Assembly (NCBI RefSeq): GCF_033568475.1 | Contig: NC_133120.1 | Span: 57,213,499-57,277,498, forward strand | Source of the DNA: Henckelia pumila | Lineage: Eukaryota; Streptophyta; Magnoliopsida; Lamiales; Gesneriaceae | Direction: 5' to 3' | DNA: 64,000 nucleotides | Shown: positions 44,914 to 56,461 of the stretch, piece by piece | Layout: each line of letters opens with the position of its first letter | Numbering within the stretch: position 1 is the first letter of the stretch | Notes under the pieces: model-generated | Seen by the model: the letters and a program-made list of their open reading frames with translations, nothing else | What the model was told of the DNA's origin: nothing | Databases searched by the model: none | Program-made: the position numbers and the translations under genes

Positions 44914-46600
44914 CTTCATTTAACGATTGTCTCTATTGTCTTTAATTCTTCTGCGTGCTTTCATAAATGTGAGACAAGTTTAATGCTGAAAATGGGTAGT
45001 GGTAGTTTTGACTTGTGAAGTAGACTTCTTGCATATTTTATTTTGGCAATCTCTTGAACATTAACTTCTTTCGCATTTATGACTCTTAAATGCTCTGCTT
45101 TCTTCGACGTATAATGTTGTGACTTTGCATGCACAGCTCCTGATGAATGTATTTTAGATTTGACGCTTTGTCTGATATATATATTTCTGCGAAACTGTGA
45201 CTGTTAAAGAAGTTAGGCATTTTAGGTAGTCTTTTTGAAACGTGTGACTGGACAAATGTGGCTTGTTTAGGCAGTCGAGACTTCTTTGAGTAGTCGGGCT
45301 TCTTTTGAGCAGTCGAACTCATTTGACTTGTTCGAATGACAGTTCAAACTATAACAATGAGCGGTTTTTTGTAATCACCAAAATAAAGGTCCTAACAAGG
45401 GCCTTTCCAAAAGAATGAAAGTTTAATGTGCATATCGGCACAAGGCTGGTATGGAACGGTACACATATTGGCAAAAAGCTGGTATGGTCTGTAACAAATT
45501 ATATGATTGTTGTACAATGATCGTGATCACGGGATCCAAAGGCTCTAATGAAGGAACTGAATTTATTTTTCTATGCATGATTATGTTGTTAGATGCATCC
45601 AAAACATGTTTTAAGATTTTATTATGTATAATTTAATACACATGTATTTTTGTTGAGTCTTTAGACTCGCTATAACTGAACGGTGCAGATGAAAATGAAG
45701 AAATTAATGATCTAAAATTTGGTCATGAGGCTGATTAGTCGAGGAGGCAAGAAGGATTTGATTGGCATGGATGTTCGAGAACCTTATGTCAAGCATATTC
45801 ACAAAAGTTAATGCATTTTATCAATATTATGCATGTTTATTTGGAACTCATGCTTTAGCATGTCATTTTAAGATCAAATCATGTTTTAAATACGTTATTT
45901 TGAGATCGCATATTTTTATAGTTTCAAGTTTTGCATGTATAAGGAAGTTCTTGCGTTTTCGTATGTGTTAGCCTCATTGTGTTCAAAGATATTTTATACA
46001 AGTTTTGAGTCATGGGATTTTGAGTTGTTTAATTGAACTTGATTTTACGCACGACTTATTATACTTACAAGCATGATTCATGTTTTAAAAGAATGAAAAA
46101 AAAAAATATTCGGCATTTTTTCACATTTCATATTTTTATTAGCATGAGTGAGAAATACGGGACATCACAAGGAATGCCCGAGAACCTTATGTCAAGCATG
46201 TCCACGAAAGTTGATGCATTTTATTAATGTTATACATTTTTATCTGAACTCGTGTTTTTGCATATCATTTTAAGATCAAATCATGCTTTAAATACGTTAT
46301 TTGAAATCGCATATTTTATAGTTTCAAGTTTTGCATGTATGAGGAATTTATGGCATTTCCGTATGTGTTAGCATCATTGTGTTCAAAGATATTTTATACA
46401 AGTTTTGTGTCATAAGATTTTGAGTTGTTTGACTGAACTTGATTTTAAGCACGATTTATTATACTTACGATCGCGATGCATGTTTTACAAAAATAAAAGA
46501 GTATTCCGCATCTCATATTTTCATAAGCATGAGTGAGAAATACGGGACGTCATATAAGACATCACTTTATACGGGATCATGTCATGAACAAGAAGATAAT
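44914..46600. repeat. LTR-like sequence with a ~403-bp tandem duplication
   Basis: No coding sequence. The phrase GTTGAGTCTTTAGACTCGC near 45651 resembles Gypsy LTR interiors. Two tandem copies of about 400 bp (from about 45776 and 46179) share GAGAACCTTATGTCAAGCAT and TTTTAAGATCAAATCATG. Identity of the parent element is unknown. Confidence 0.6.
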
Positions 46601-46628
46601 GTTGGAATACATCTCGACCGATCAAAAA

Positions 46629-46669
46629 AAAAGCTGACATTTTCACCAAACCACTACCATTGAAATAGA
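46629..46669 (+). pseudogene. Copia RNase H C-terminal scrap
   Basis: Reads KADIFTKPLPLK then TAG, the usual end of a Copia polyprotein. Only this tail remains. Confidence 0.6.
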
Positions 46670-46869
46670 GTACTTAGCAGATGGAAATTGTTGTGCTAAA
46701 ATCCTATGGATTCAACAACTTAGAGATTATGGCACCCGCTCGAGTTAAAACCCTCGAACCATCTTCCGTACTATGTGCGGTTCGACTGTTTTCAAGTGTT
46801 GAGAACTTTGGTCAAGTTTGGCTAACACAACTCGGCCGGTTGACATCGTGTTTGAAAGAAAATTTTTAA

Positions 46870-47782
46870 GTGTATATTTACTTCCTCTCTACACACACAA
46901 CCAATCCCAACAACAAGTAAGAACATTTATATAATAGAAAAGGGTTCACCAAAATCAGTTTTAAATGACACAATACTTTTATTAATAATATATATAGTAC
47001 AGATTATAAAATAGTAGAGATAATAGAGAAATAGATATATATCAAATTTAGAGGATGTTTGGAAGAGTTTAAAAGCTCTTTAAAATAACTATACTTGAGT
47101 TTTTAAGCTCTGAAATTTTGTTTGGTAAAATTTTTTAGAAACAACTTATAATATATTAAAATAAAATATTTTTAAAAATTTTGGGTACTCCATCTTTTTT
47201 AAAAGATCTTATTTGAATCTCTTTTAAAGACAAAATTATCCTTATGTATTTTATAATATTTTAAATATACCCTTAACAATATATAAATTACTTAATATCT
47301 AATTAATTTTATTATTAAAAAATATTTATTTATTTATTATTTTTTAATATAAAATCTATGAAACTAATATAATTATTATTACGAATAATATATTTGCTTT
47401 AATAAAAATAATTATTAATTATCATGATAACATGATTATTCACACAATTTTTATATTATAAATACTAGCGTTTCAGAGCACACGTTGCGTTTTTGTACAA
47501 TCATGATTTTGTTTCATAAATTTTTTAAATAAATTATAAAATAAGAAAATTTGTGAAAAAAAAACGAAAAAACTAAATAAAATTTTGACAAACAAAAAAA
47601 CCAACTAAATGCCTTATTGGTATATTAAAAAAATATTTCACCAAAATTCAGTTATTATTCACCATCTATCTTGATTAACAATACAGATTTTCGTTACTAA
47701 ATAATAAATTAATAGTGATTATTATACCGATTATAACTATAATGATATAAATAATATTAATTATTACTATTATTATTGTATT
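46870..47782. repeat. AT-rich region, possible nested DNA elements (left arms)
   Basis: No genes. GAGGATGTTTGGAAGAG at about 47051 is roughly inverted-complementary to AGCAAAACATCCTC at about 55077-55090. TACTAGCGTTTCAGAGCACACGTTGC near 47463 is partly mirrored by GCAACGCTTGCACAAAAATACTAG near 54803-54826. These may be terminal repeats of old DNA transposons that enclose the element at 47788-54129. Confidence 0.35.
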
Positions 47783-47787
47783 GGTAT

Positions 47788-49634
47788 TGTTAAGAAATCA
47801 GTTGCCTAAGTTTTGGTGTTTAACAAAACGACGTCACACATCAACAACAGCACCAGAAGACCGCAAAGCATAAAAGCTCAAAATAACAGAAGCAAAAGCA
47901 AAAGCAGAAACTCAAATAACAGACATTAGGAAAAGATCAGACCAGATCAGAACATCTTATTAATCAGTCCAAGCTTTTATCCAAAGTTCTCTAGTACACT
48001 GACTTGCACAGCCACAGTGTACCGCTATACAGTAAACTAAACGACTATTAATCAACGGATGTATTTGAATCAAGACGACTGTTATCTTGCATCTATAAAA
48101 AGAGGCCACAACATTCAGAACAAGACACCGGCTTAGAATAACTCACTTCACTTACAAAGAAGCAACTGAACACTTTCAGTTGTTATATACATTCATGAAG
48201 AGTTCAACGCTTACAAAAGAAGATCATTTACAAAAGCCGAAGAACACTAGCACACGCATGAAGATATAACAGATCTTTTAGGATCACTTCGTTTTATGTG
48301 TTGAGTTATACAATCTCTGTAAACTAATCAGTTGAGTGAACTGACCAAAATACTCTTGTAAGAATCAGTAGAGAACTGATTCATAGATACTAGGACTCTC
48401 AGTTGTAGGCAGTAGAATAAGTCCTAGATGAAGTGGATTGTTGCAAGGGTTGTAATACTCAAAATCTTCTAGTAGTACCTTCTGGAAGAACCATAAGAAG
48501 GGGTGACGTAGGATCAGTTGAGTCTTCGAACATCCAGAAACAATCCTTATGTCATCACCTGCTTTTATACTCATTATCATTCTCCAGTAGATTCAGATAG
48601 GGGTGGCAAAAATTCTCGAAATCCCAACCCATCCCGAATCCCATCCCATTCCCGTCCCGAAAAATCCCTACCCGATATTTTCCCGACCCGAACTTTCGGG
48701 ATTTTTCCCGTCCCGATTAATATCGGGAGAGGGACCGAGAAAAAAGCCTTATCCCGACGGGATTTTCGACCCATCCCGATTAATATAATAATATATTTTA
48801 TTAATATATGAAACTAAATATTATTATGTTTCAACTTATATAACAATTAATTATGGATTTAATTTGTATAATTTTTATTGTTGGAACGATCGAATCGTGA
48901 AATCACGAAATGACATTTTATTATTGTGTATTTTTTTAAAAAAATAAATTAATAATTTAATTAACTCATATTTATACTTATCTAATTAGAACAAATATGT
49001 AGAACAAGAGATCAATTTGACTATCTATTTAACAAAATTTATTTATTAATTGTATCCGAATATTTTATTATTAATTATCCGATGCACTTTTTTTCTAACC
49101 AAAACCTTGAAGCATTATTTGAAATATATCTGGAATATTTTAATATTATATGTTTTAAGTTGAATATTTACTTTTTATTATAAATATAAGTTTCTAAATA
49201 GCATTTTTTTTTGTTTTTTGAAGGAAATCTCGAATATGAAAAAAAATTTCGGGATTTCATCTCCCTACCCGACGAGATCCCGAACATTCGGGATCCCAAA
49301 TATTCGGGTCCCGACATGTGTCGGGTATGAGATCGGGAGATAAAAATTTTCCAGATTTTTTTCGGGACGGAAGTTGAGTAGGAGGGTTACGGGACGGGTC
49401 CCGACCCTATTCGACCCCTAGATTCAGATGATGCTAGTCAAATCTCCCAGTTGACCATTTCCGCACAACCATATCTTGTTGGTTGACTTCTGGAGATTCA
49501 GAGAAAAAGGAGAGTACAGCGGCTAACACTACTGAACTCGCTGCTGGACCAGTAGATGCCTTTTAAGTCTTTCCGTATAGCAAGGAGCTTCTCATTATTT
49601 GTTCTACCCCAGCAGCAGCATTTCGATCCTGACA
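47788..49634 (+). repeat. 5' LTR of the non-autonomous element, split by hAT-like element
   Basis: 1015 bp once the 824-bp insertion and its 8-bp duplication are removed, against 1020 bp for the 3' LTR. Many scattered differences between the LTRs indicate an insertion of moderate age. Confidence 0.9.
48598..49421 (+). mobile_element. Non-autonomous hAT-like DNA transposon
   Basis: 824 bp with ends TAGGGGTGGCA and TATTCGACCCCTA (short imperfect inverted repeats) and a perfect 8-bp duplication GATTCAGA (48590-48597 and 49422-49429). The empty site is seen in the 3' LTR at about 53925. Both subterminal regions are crowded with TCCCGA/TCGGGA motifs. No transposase. The 8-bp duplication and TAGGGGTGGCA end fit the hAT superfamily. 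Strand is arbitrary. Confidence 0.9.
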
Positions 49635-50014
49635 AGTGGTATCAGAGAGAGGGTACATTTTCTCTTTCCATAATGACACATACCAGAAGACATGTTATGA
49701 AAGAACAACCCATCCAAAACCTTTGACAGCTGCAACTTCAAGGTCATCTCTGTCTACCTTACTGTTAAGAATCCTTAACAAAATTTTGACAAAGAAAGAA
49801 GAAAGCACAAATGCTGAGCTAAAGATTACCACAAACAACTGAAGTTTTTTACCAGCCAGTCTAGAAGCAGATTCAGTGTTAATATCAACGAGTGCCTCGT
49901 TAAGACTGGAAAACAGCATCACGACTAAGTTTTCTCATTCCCTATCTTTTAATCTATTACATTTTATTTCATAGCAGTAGATAATAAGAACATAATAGGG
50001 AATGTAAATAGATT

Positions 50015-50302
50015 TCACTTTTGAATCCTAGCTACACATATCTCTCTTAGGATAGACATTTTCCACGAATCTATCCAGACATCCAAATCTACTGATGGAC
50101 TTTCTAGGATTACTTGATCAGTAGAAATTTTGCATAAAACCTTGTATCGCTTGATAAGTGAAAGAAGATTAACACCCTTAGAACTAAAAATCTCTTCAGC
50201 TTTTGTTGCACCCAGTAGCCGCTTGTACTTCTCATACTTGTGATGTCTCTCCTTTGGATAGACGACCAAACAATTTTTGGTAAACTGGATACTTACCTCC
50301 AA
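50015..50302 (-). pseudogene. Unrecognised antisense protein segment, copy I
   Basis: Reads 95 residues including EKYKRLLGATKAEEIFSSKG, LLSLIKRYKVL and SWKMSILREICVARIQK. I do not recognise the family. It aligns with the frame at 52170-52430 (EKYMQRLGTTNPEEVFSPDG, LWKMAVERQICNARRQ) over about 70 residues. A MITE begins about 35 bp upstream in this orientation, so the 5' part is probably lost. It runs against the LTR element. Confidence 0.45.
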
Positions 50303-50338
50303 CAGATTTACCCTCAGTGCAACTTCTCTTTTAACATA

Positions 50339-50583
50339 ATCCCTCCGTCCCGATTATATAGTCCTAATTTTTTTTTCACACAGATTAAGAAAAAATTATT
50401 GAAAAAGCAAATTTTATACAAACTTCCTATTTTATCCTTATTTAATGTATTAAAAATTATTGCACAATTTTCAAGATATAGTTAATAGGGCTATATTAGT
50501 AAAGGAGTGTAAAACTGTATATGACTATATATTTGGGATAAACAAAAAAGGAAATGTGGACTATATAATTGGGACGGAGGGAG
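50339..50583. mobile_element. Stowaway-like MITE
   Basis: About 245 bp with inverted ends TCCCTCCGTCCCGATTATAT and ATATAATTGGGACGGAGGGA and TA on both sides (50337-50338 and 50584-50585). The CTCCCTCCGTCCC-type terminus and TA target are the hallmark of Tc1/mariner-derived Stowaway MITEs. It does not encode a protein. Confidence 0.9.
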
Positions 50584-51188
50584 TATTTTTTACGCATGAA
50601 CACATCCATGATCAGTTATGGTGCATACAAACTTTTATTTCCTTTATAGATATAGATATCAATATAATTAATATGACTGTTGGCATGCTCACATTTTCCA
50701 ATGACAAAACAAAGTGTCAGAAATATGAAAGGATTTCTAGTCTCGAAGAAGTATAAACGCTCAGACACGTCAGATCAACGAAAGTAGACCAGAAGCTACA
50801 GGATCAACTATTGTTGACCATTGCAGCAGATATCAGCAATAACAGAAGCAGAAGCCGAAAATTAGAAAGTTCAGAATTCATCTCGAAAGAATAATTGAAG
50901 ATAGGAGAAATTTTAGCATTTCAAACGACATTACAGATTATACAAATTTGGTGAACAAAAATCAATCATTCAAAACTATGCTCTCTCATCCAATCTTTTT
51001 ATTTCTTTTTCGTATTTGTGTTTGCCTTATAAGTTGTCTCTTTACGTATTTATGCATAAGTAACAATGTGTAAAAAATGAAAGGATCATTTTAGTGAATA
51101 ATAGCAAATATCATTCATAAATGTTGAATTATAATTTCTATCTCTATCTCCATCTCTACCACCTCTTTCTAGAAATCTATCCAAGCGA

Positions 51189-51410
51189 TCATTCACCTTC
51201 TGGAAATACACCATGGCGAGTAAAGAGATTCAAAATTTGAAGTTCTTTTTTCAGTACCAGTAGACAGATACCTTCAGAACTTAGTACATATGTTGTGTTG
51301 GTATTGTTAAGCCTATGCTTGTACTTCTTGAATCTTATTCTCTCCTCTGGCCGAAGAAGTACAGCTGTGACACCCGCAGCCAAAAAATTCCTAGGACGGT
51401 ACATACGCAA
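51189..51410 (-). pseudogene. Unrecognised antisense protein segment, copy II
   Basis: Reads 73 residues including VLLRPEERIRFKKYKHRLNN and VLSSEGICLLVLKKELQIL, which line up with copies I (50015) and III (52170) but stop before the W-K-M block. Shorter and more diverged than the others. Function unknown. Confidence 0.4.
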
Positions 51411-52169
51411 TATGGGTGGTTAATACCTGAAAGATAGAAATCCCAACAAAAAGAATGGGCGACGGGTGACATGAATAAACCGATTCCACACCGGAATGAG
51501 AGGTACAAAAGATTTGATATGTACAACTCATATCAAGAAGGTGCATCTTTTTTTCGGGAGCTCATTACATAAGAACTCCAATGTTAACCGTGCTTGACTT
51601 GGGGCAATTTCCCATGGTGCGTGTGAGTGAGGACATAAGCACGCTGAAAAGACTCGTCTTGATACAGTGGGACGTTACAACAGCACCCCGTGATTGCAAT
51701 GTTATTGCCTTCGCCTTGAGTACCTCAAGCTTCCGAAACATGAAATCCTCAAATCCTTGCTTTTGCGCTTGGATATCATTAGACATTTTAATACCTACTG
51801 TATTGTGTATTTTAATTTTATGGTTCAAAGTGTCCTTTTTATAGACGCACTCACAGTATACAAAGAGTTGTATAGATACTTGCTCACTCTTTCCAATGAT
51901 GTGACATGCATGCTTAGGAATATGAAGACTCTCTCTCTCATTGGAAGCTGCAACAACCAAAAATTCGCATGACATAAAGATCTATCGAAATTCGCATGGT
52001 TCAAAGTGTCCTTTTTATAGACGCACTCACAGTATACAAAGAGTTGTATAGATATTATACGATTAAGACTAAGCCTTCTTAATTTTTTTTTTTGCTCATT
52101 CATATCGATTATACTTAGTTATGTCTTAGAATGTTAATAGTTAGTCAAGTTGTGATCAATTGTAATAAA

Positions 52170-52430
52170 TCAGAATAGGAGCAACATTAACAAGGAAACA
52201 AAATTAATTAATATTTGCCTCCTAGCATTACAAATTTGTCTTTCAACTGCCATCTTCCACAACCTCACATAGATACCTAATTCACTAGCTAAAGCCCTCT
52301 GGTATCTTGGATGTGCAGCAAGCTTATCTAGAGAACTTAGTTCCTTCATTATTGAAAGAAGGTAGACGCCATCCGGGCTAAAAACCTCCTCAGGATTTGT
52401 TGTACCAAGTCTCTGCATATACTTCTCCAA
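52170..52430 (-). pseudogene. Unrecognised antisense protein segment, copy III
   Basis: Reads 86 residues: EKYMQRLGTTNPEEVFSPDG, then LLSIMKELSSLDKLAAHPRY, then LWKMAVERQICNARRQ. It is the best preserved of the three related segments. Another frame just upstream on the same strand reads CEDEVATKNIVTMGQDRVFL, so a frameshift may separate it from more coding sequence. The charged, helical-looking content suggests a real protein, but I cannot assign it. Confidence 0.45.
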
Positions 52431-53109
52431 TCTTGCAATCGCTTGCCGAGGGGATGTTACTAGAACTCTTCAGAAAAACTCTATCTTGGCCCATAGTAAC
52501 AATATTTTTTGTTGCAACTTCATCCTCACAAATATGTCTAAACACCTCCATAATTTATTTTATGACTAAATTACTCTTTTATGGATGAAAATTCGAATAT
52601 AAAGAACTGTTTTCATGTCACTTTTTCATGAAATGACATGTACTAACAGATATAAAGATACCCTCTTTGGAAACATCGAAATCATAAAATATAAACTCTT
52701 CAGAAATTCTAGACCAAGGATAGACTACTACTGAAAAGACATCCCTCAGCAAGAGAAGTTGAGTCCAATCAACAATAGCAGAATACCAAATGACTAGACT
52801 TCAGTAGAAGCAATAATTGAGGGGGAACGTTAAACAGATATGTTTCCCAACTATCAAAAGAACAAATCAGTAGATCCAAATCAGTATCCTGATTAGTGGT
52901 ATGAAGACACTCACCAGTAGCATAATCAACAACAGACAAGAACCTCAGTATATTCGAAATATCAATCGAAATATCAAGATACATCAGAACAGCATCAGAC
53001 AACAGCAGATTCATCTAACACTGAAGTTTTTTTGAAGAGTCGATGTGTTTGTCAATGACAAAATAATACATTGCTCTTAAGTTTTGTCAAACACCAAAAA
53101 GGAGAAAAT

Positions 53110-54129
53110 TGTTAAGAAATCAGTTGCCTAAGTTTTGGTGTTTAACAAAACGACGTCACACATCAACAACAACATCAGAAGACCGCGAAGCAGAAAAGCT
53201 CAAAACAGCAGAAGCGGAAGCAAAATCAGAAACTCAAATAACAGACATTAGGAAAATATTAGACCAGATCAGAAAATCTTATTAATCAGTCCAAGCTTTT
53301 ACCCAAAGGTGTCTAGTACACTGACTTGCACAGCCACAGTGTACCGTTCTACAGTAAACTAAATGACAAGAAAACTACTATTAATCAACGGATGTATTTG
53401 AATCAAGACGAGCGTTATCTTGCAGCTATAGAAAGAGACCACAACATTCAGAACAAGACATCTGCTTACAAGAACTCACTTCACTTACAAAGAAGCAACT
53501 GAACACTTTCAGTTGTTTATATACATTCAAGAAGAGTTCAACGCTTACAAAATAAGATCATTTACAAAAGCCGAAGAACACTAGCACACACATCAAGATA
53601 TAACAGATCTTTTAGGATCACTTCGTGTTATGTGTTGAGTTATACAATCTCTGTAAACTAATCAGTTGAGTGAACTGACCAAAACACTCTTGTAAGAATC
53701 AATAGAGAACTGATTCATAGATACTAGGAGTCTCAATTGTAGGCAATAGAATAAGTCCTAGCTGAAGTGGAGTGTTGCAAGGGCTGTAACTTGTAATACT
53801 CAAAGTCTTCTAGTAGTACCTTCGGGAATATCCAGAAGGAGTGGCGTAGGAGCAGTTGAGTCTCCGAACATCCAGAAACAATCCTTGTGTCATCTACTGC
53901 TTTTATACTCATTATCATTCTCTAGTAGATTCAGATGATGCTAGTCAAATCTCCCAGTTGACCTTTTCCGCACAACCATATCTTGTTGGTTAACTTTTGG
54001 AGATTCAGAGAAAAAGGAGAGTTCATCGACTAACACTGCTGAACCAGTAGACGTCTTTTAAGTCTTTCAGTAGAACAAGTAGCTTCTCACTATTTGTTCT
54101 ACCCCAACAACAACATTTCGATCCTGACA
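53110..54129 (+). repeat. 3' LTR of the non-autonomous element
   Basis: 1020 bp, lacking the hAT-like insertion and so showing the empty site TAGATTCAGATGATGC near 53925. Followed by the GGTAT duplication. Confidence 0.9.
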
Positions 54130-54134
54130 GGTAT

Positions 54135-55690
54135 TATCGTAATTATTATTATCATGTTATTGTTATAATAAAATTATTACTATAATATCTAATAATTAAT
54201 TATAATAATTATTCTTATAATTATATTAATAACAATTACTATTATATTAATCAAAATATAAGATTAATTTTACTATATTATTATAGTATATAACTTTTAA
54301 TTAACTAACTTTCAATTAATGATGAAATTTGAGATAAAATTACAATTATATCATAATTTAATTCACAACAAAATCAAAATTATTAAGCATATTAGTCATT
54401 TTATATGACATTACCTTTCCTTAGCCATTAATTTTTTTTATTTACCAAAATAACATTAGCTTTGTGGGTTTAGTACATGCCGCCCGCAGTGCACTACCCT
54501 GCAGGTGACGTGTAACCCCATGATTGGTCAAAAATAGTGGGTCCCACTGATTTTACCCAATCATAAGCCGCCACGTCACCCGTAGGGCACTACCCTGTGG
54601 GTAGCGTCGACTCAACCCGCTTTGTGATATTTGGTGTCTTTTCATTTATGAAAATGTCACCCACCTATAAAATTGTTGTATTTGTTGTGTTTTAACGACC
54701 ATTTATTTATGAAAACACTATTTTTTTGTATTTTTTAATTTTACAATTTATTTATTTTTTTTTTGGTTTTTTCTTAAAAAAACACGGACAATACAAGCTG
54801 GCAACGCTTGCACAAAAATACTAGTCTATATATAATATATTGCATGTACATGTTAAAAAATAACTATTTGTATTAATTTAATATTGTCATGACCTTTTAA
54901 TAATTATCACAACAAAAAGATCTTATAATATCAAACACATCAACAACTTTAAACATCACTATCTTATTTTATCCAAAAACTTTAACAACCTAGTTTTAAA
55001 ATAAAATCATACAACTTTAAATCTCATCAAGCAGATTATAAGACATAAAAAATTATAAGTTGTTTTAAATAATTTTAGCAAAACATCCTCTTTGGAAGCA
55101 TTTATTTGAATTATTATTAATAATAAGATTATTCATTTAACATGACATGACATATTATGTTTTACAGTATAAAAAATGTAAAATAATTATCGAAGGAGAG
55201 AACCTCAAGGATGTATATATAGGATTTCTATTTTGACATAAATTTTAATTATAGTGATAGTTTTTTTTAGCATTTATTAGAGATGTGAAAATAGAAATTG
55301 GATTTGAAATTGTAATTTTGAAAAAAACAATTAAAAAATAATGTGAACATACCTATCTTTATATGAATAAGAAACATTTTGAAAAAAATAAATAACTCTA
55401 TTTTATCAACATAAGTTTTGTAACTAAAGTTTTTTGTTCAATTTTTGTCCTACAATTTAACTAATATCATATTTTAGTTCTTACTATTATATTTAATCAT
55501 AAAATTAGTACGAGTAGTGAATACTTATTTTGTTTACATATTTAAAAAATCGGGGATTAAAAATATTAATTTCCAACGTTGAAGGACAAAAAGTATTTAG
55601 TTGGAAAATATGAAGACCGATAAATGTTTTTCCTTTTTTTAACTATCATTTTCATTTTGTCGAATGTGCCATCGCTATTGGAGGGGAAAA
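54135..55690. other. AT-rich intergenic sequence upstream of the transporter gene
   Basis: No gene seen. It continues the AT-rich sequence interrupted at 47788. It contains an imperfect long palindrome at about 54491-54612 and, at 54803-54826 and 55077-55090, the possible right arms of old DNA elements. The promoter of the downstream gene should lie in the last few hundred bases, but no distinct TATA box can be singled out. Confidence 0.5.
54491..54612. repeat. Imperfect palindrome, possible fold-back element
   Basis: GTGCACTACCCTGCAGGTGACGTG and ATGATTGGTCAAAAATAGTGG on the left are mirrored by CCACTGATTTTACCCAATCAT and CACGTCACCCGTAGGGCACT on the right, around GTCC near 54543. The arms are about 55 bp each. 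Confidence 0.7.
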
Positions 55691-55699
55691 AGGTTAGAT

Positions 55700-55918
55700 T
55701 TCAATTTTCATATTCCGATTCTCTCAAATTTCCACTGTTTTTGTCGAGAATATCATTATTTCAATTATTCCCTTTTATTGTTTTATGATGCGTCTGATTA
55801 CGCGTATCACGACCAACTGTAAATGATGTATGAATAAGCTGGGTTGATTTGGAGTTTCCCATTTTCATTTCGCCAGTGATTTGGAGAGAATTCAAATTTC
55901 TCTGGGTTTCTTTGTCAG
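55700..55918 (+). other. Possible 5' UTR exon of the potassium transporter
   Basis: A TTTGTCAG/GTATGT donor at 55919 follows sequence with pyrimidine-rich leader character, and AG acceptors lie at 56457-56460 just before the start codon. A leader intron of about 540 bp is therefore likely. The transcription start is not determinable here. Confidence 0.4.
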
Positions 55919-56461
55919 GTATGTGCAGACGTCGACGCTGATAGATTTCTTTCTTTCTTTCTTTTTCTTTTTTCTTTTTTGGGGTTGTTTATTTTAAAAT
56001 TTGTTGTGCGTGTGTGTTGTTGAGGTGGGATGAGATGCTCGTTATTGAGTACTTAGGTTTGATATTCTTTATTTATTTGAGTTTATAAATTGGTGGTCAT
56101 GGTTGTCTCTCTCTTGAGTTTGATCTTCAGAAGAATGGTGAGATTTTCTTGCATTCCGAAGGAAGTTTATTTGTTTTGAGTTTTGGAGCTGTTAATGCTG
56201 TTTTTTTTTGGCTTGTATTTTATTTTTTCTGCCTGTTTGTGATTAAAGTTTTGAGTCTGTGGTTTTTTAGTTGATTAATATTGATATTATTTATGAAAGC
56301 ATGTGGCATCTAGCTATTTATTATTGACAAACCTGTTGAATATCTTTTAATCTCGTCAACGATGCTGAAGATACCAGATTGTACTACGTTTTTCATGATT
56401 ATATTTTGATGGCTCTCAAGAAGAAATGAAGAATTATTTAAAAATTTTGATAGGCTAGTAG

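Larger units (their letters stand above)
49635..53109 (+). other. Interior of the non-autonomous LTR element
   Basis: No plus-strand polyprotein. It contains three minus-strand segments that resemble each other (50015-50302, 51189-51410, 52170-52430), a Stowaway-like MITE (50339-50583) and a 58-bp direct duplication (51821-51878 and 51997-52054). A 136-codon minus frame at 51565-51975 has no recognisable features. Confidence 0.7.
47788..54129 (+). mobile_element. Non-autonomous LTR element (no pol) with perfect TSD
   Basis: LTRs at 47788-49634 and 53110-54129, both TGTTAAGAAATCAG...GATCCTGACA, are flanked by GGTAT (47783-47787 and 54130-54134). A TGGTATCAGAG primer-binding site (49637-49647) follows the 5' LTR and a purine tract (AAAAAGGAGAAAA) precedes the 3' LTR. 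The 3.5-kb interior has no gag, protease, integrase or RT; it instead holds antisense protein-like segments. It must have been moved by another element's machinery. Confidence 0.9.

Noticed and set aside
48518..48811. 97-codon Pro/Arg/Ser frame
   Set aside because: It spans the border of the hAT-like element and is made of its subterminal CCCGA repeats.
51565..51975. 136-codon minus-strand frame between antisense segments
   Set aside because: Overlaps a duplicated 58-bp repeat, shows no similarity to the three related segments and no recognisable motif, so it is not called as a gene.
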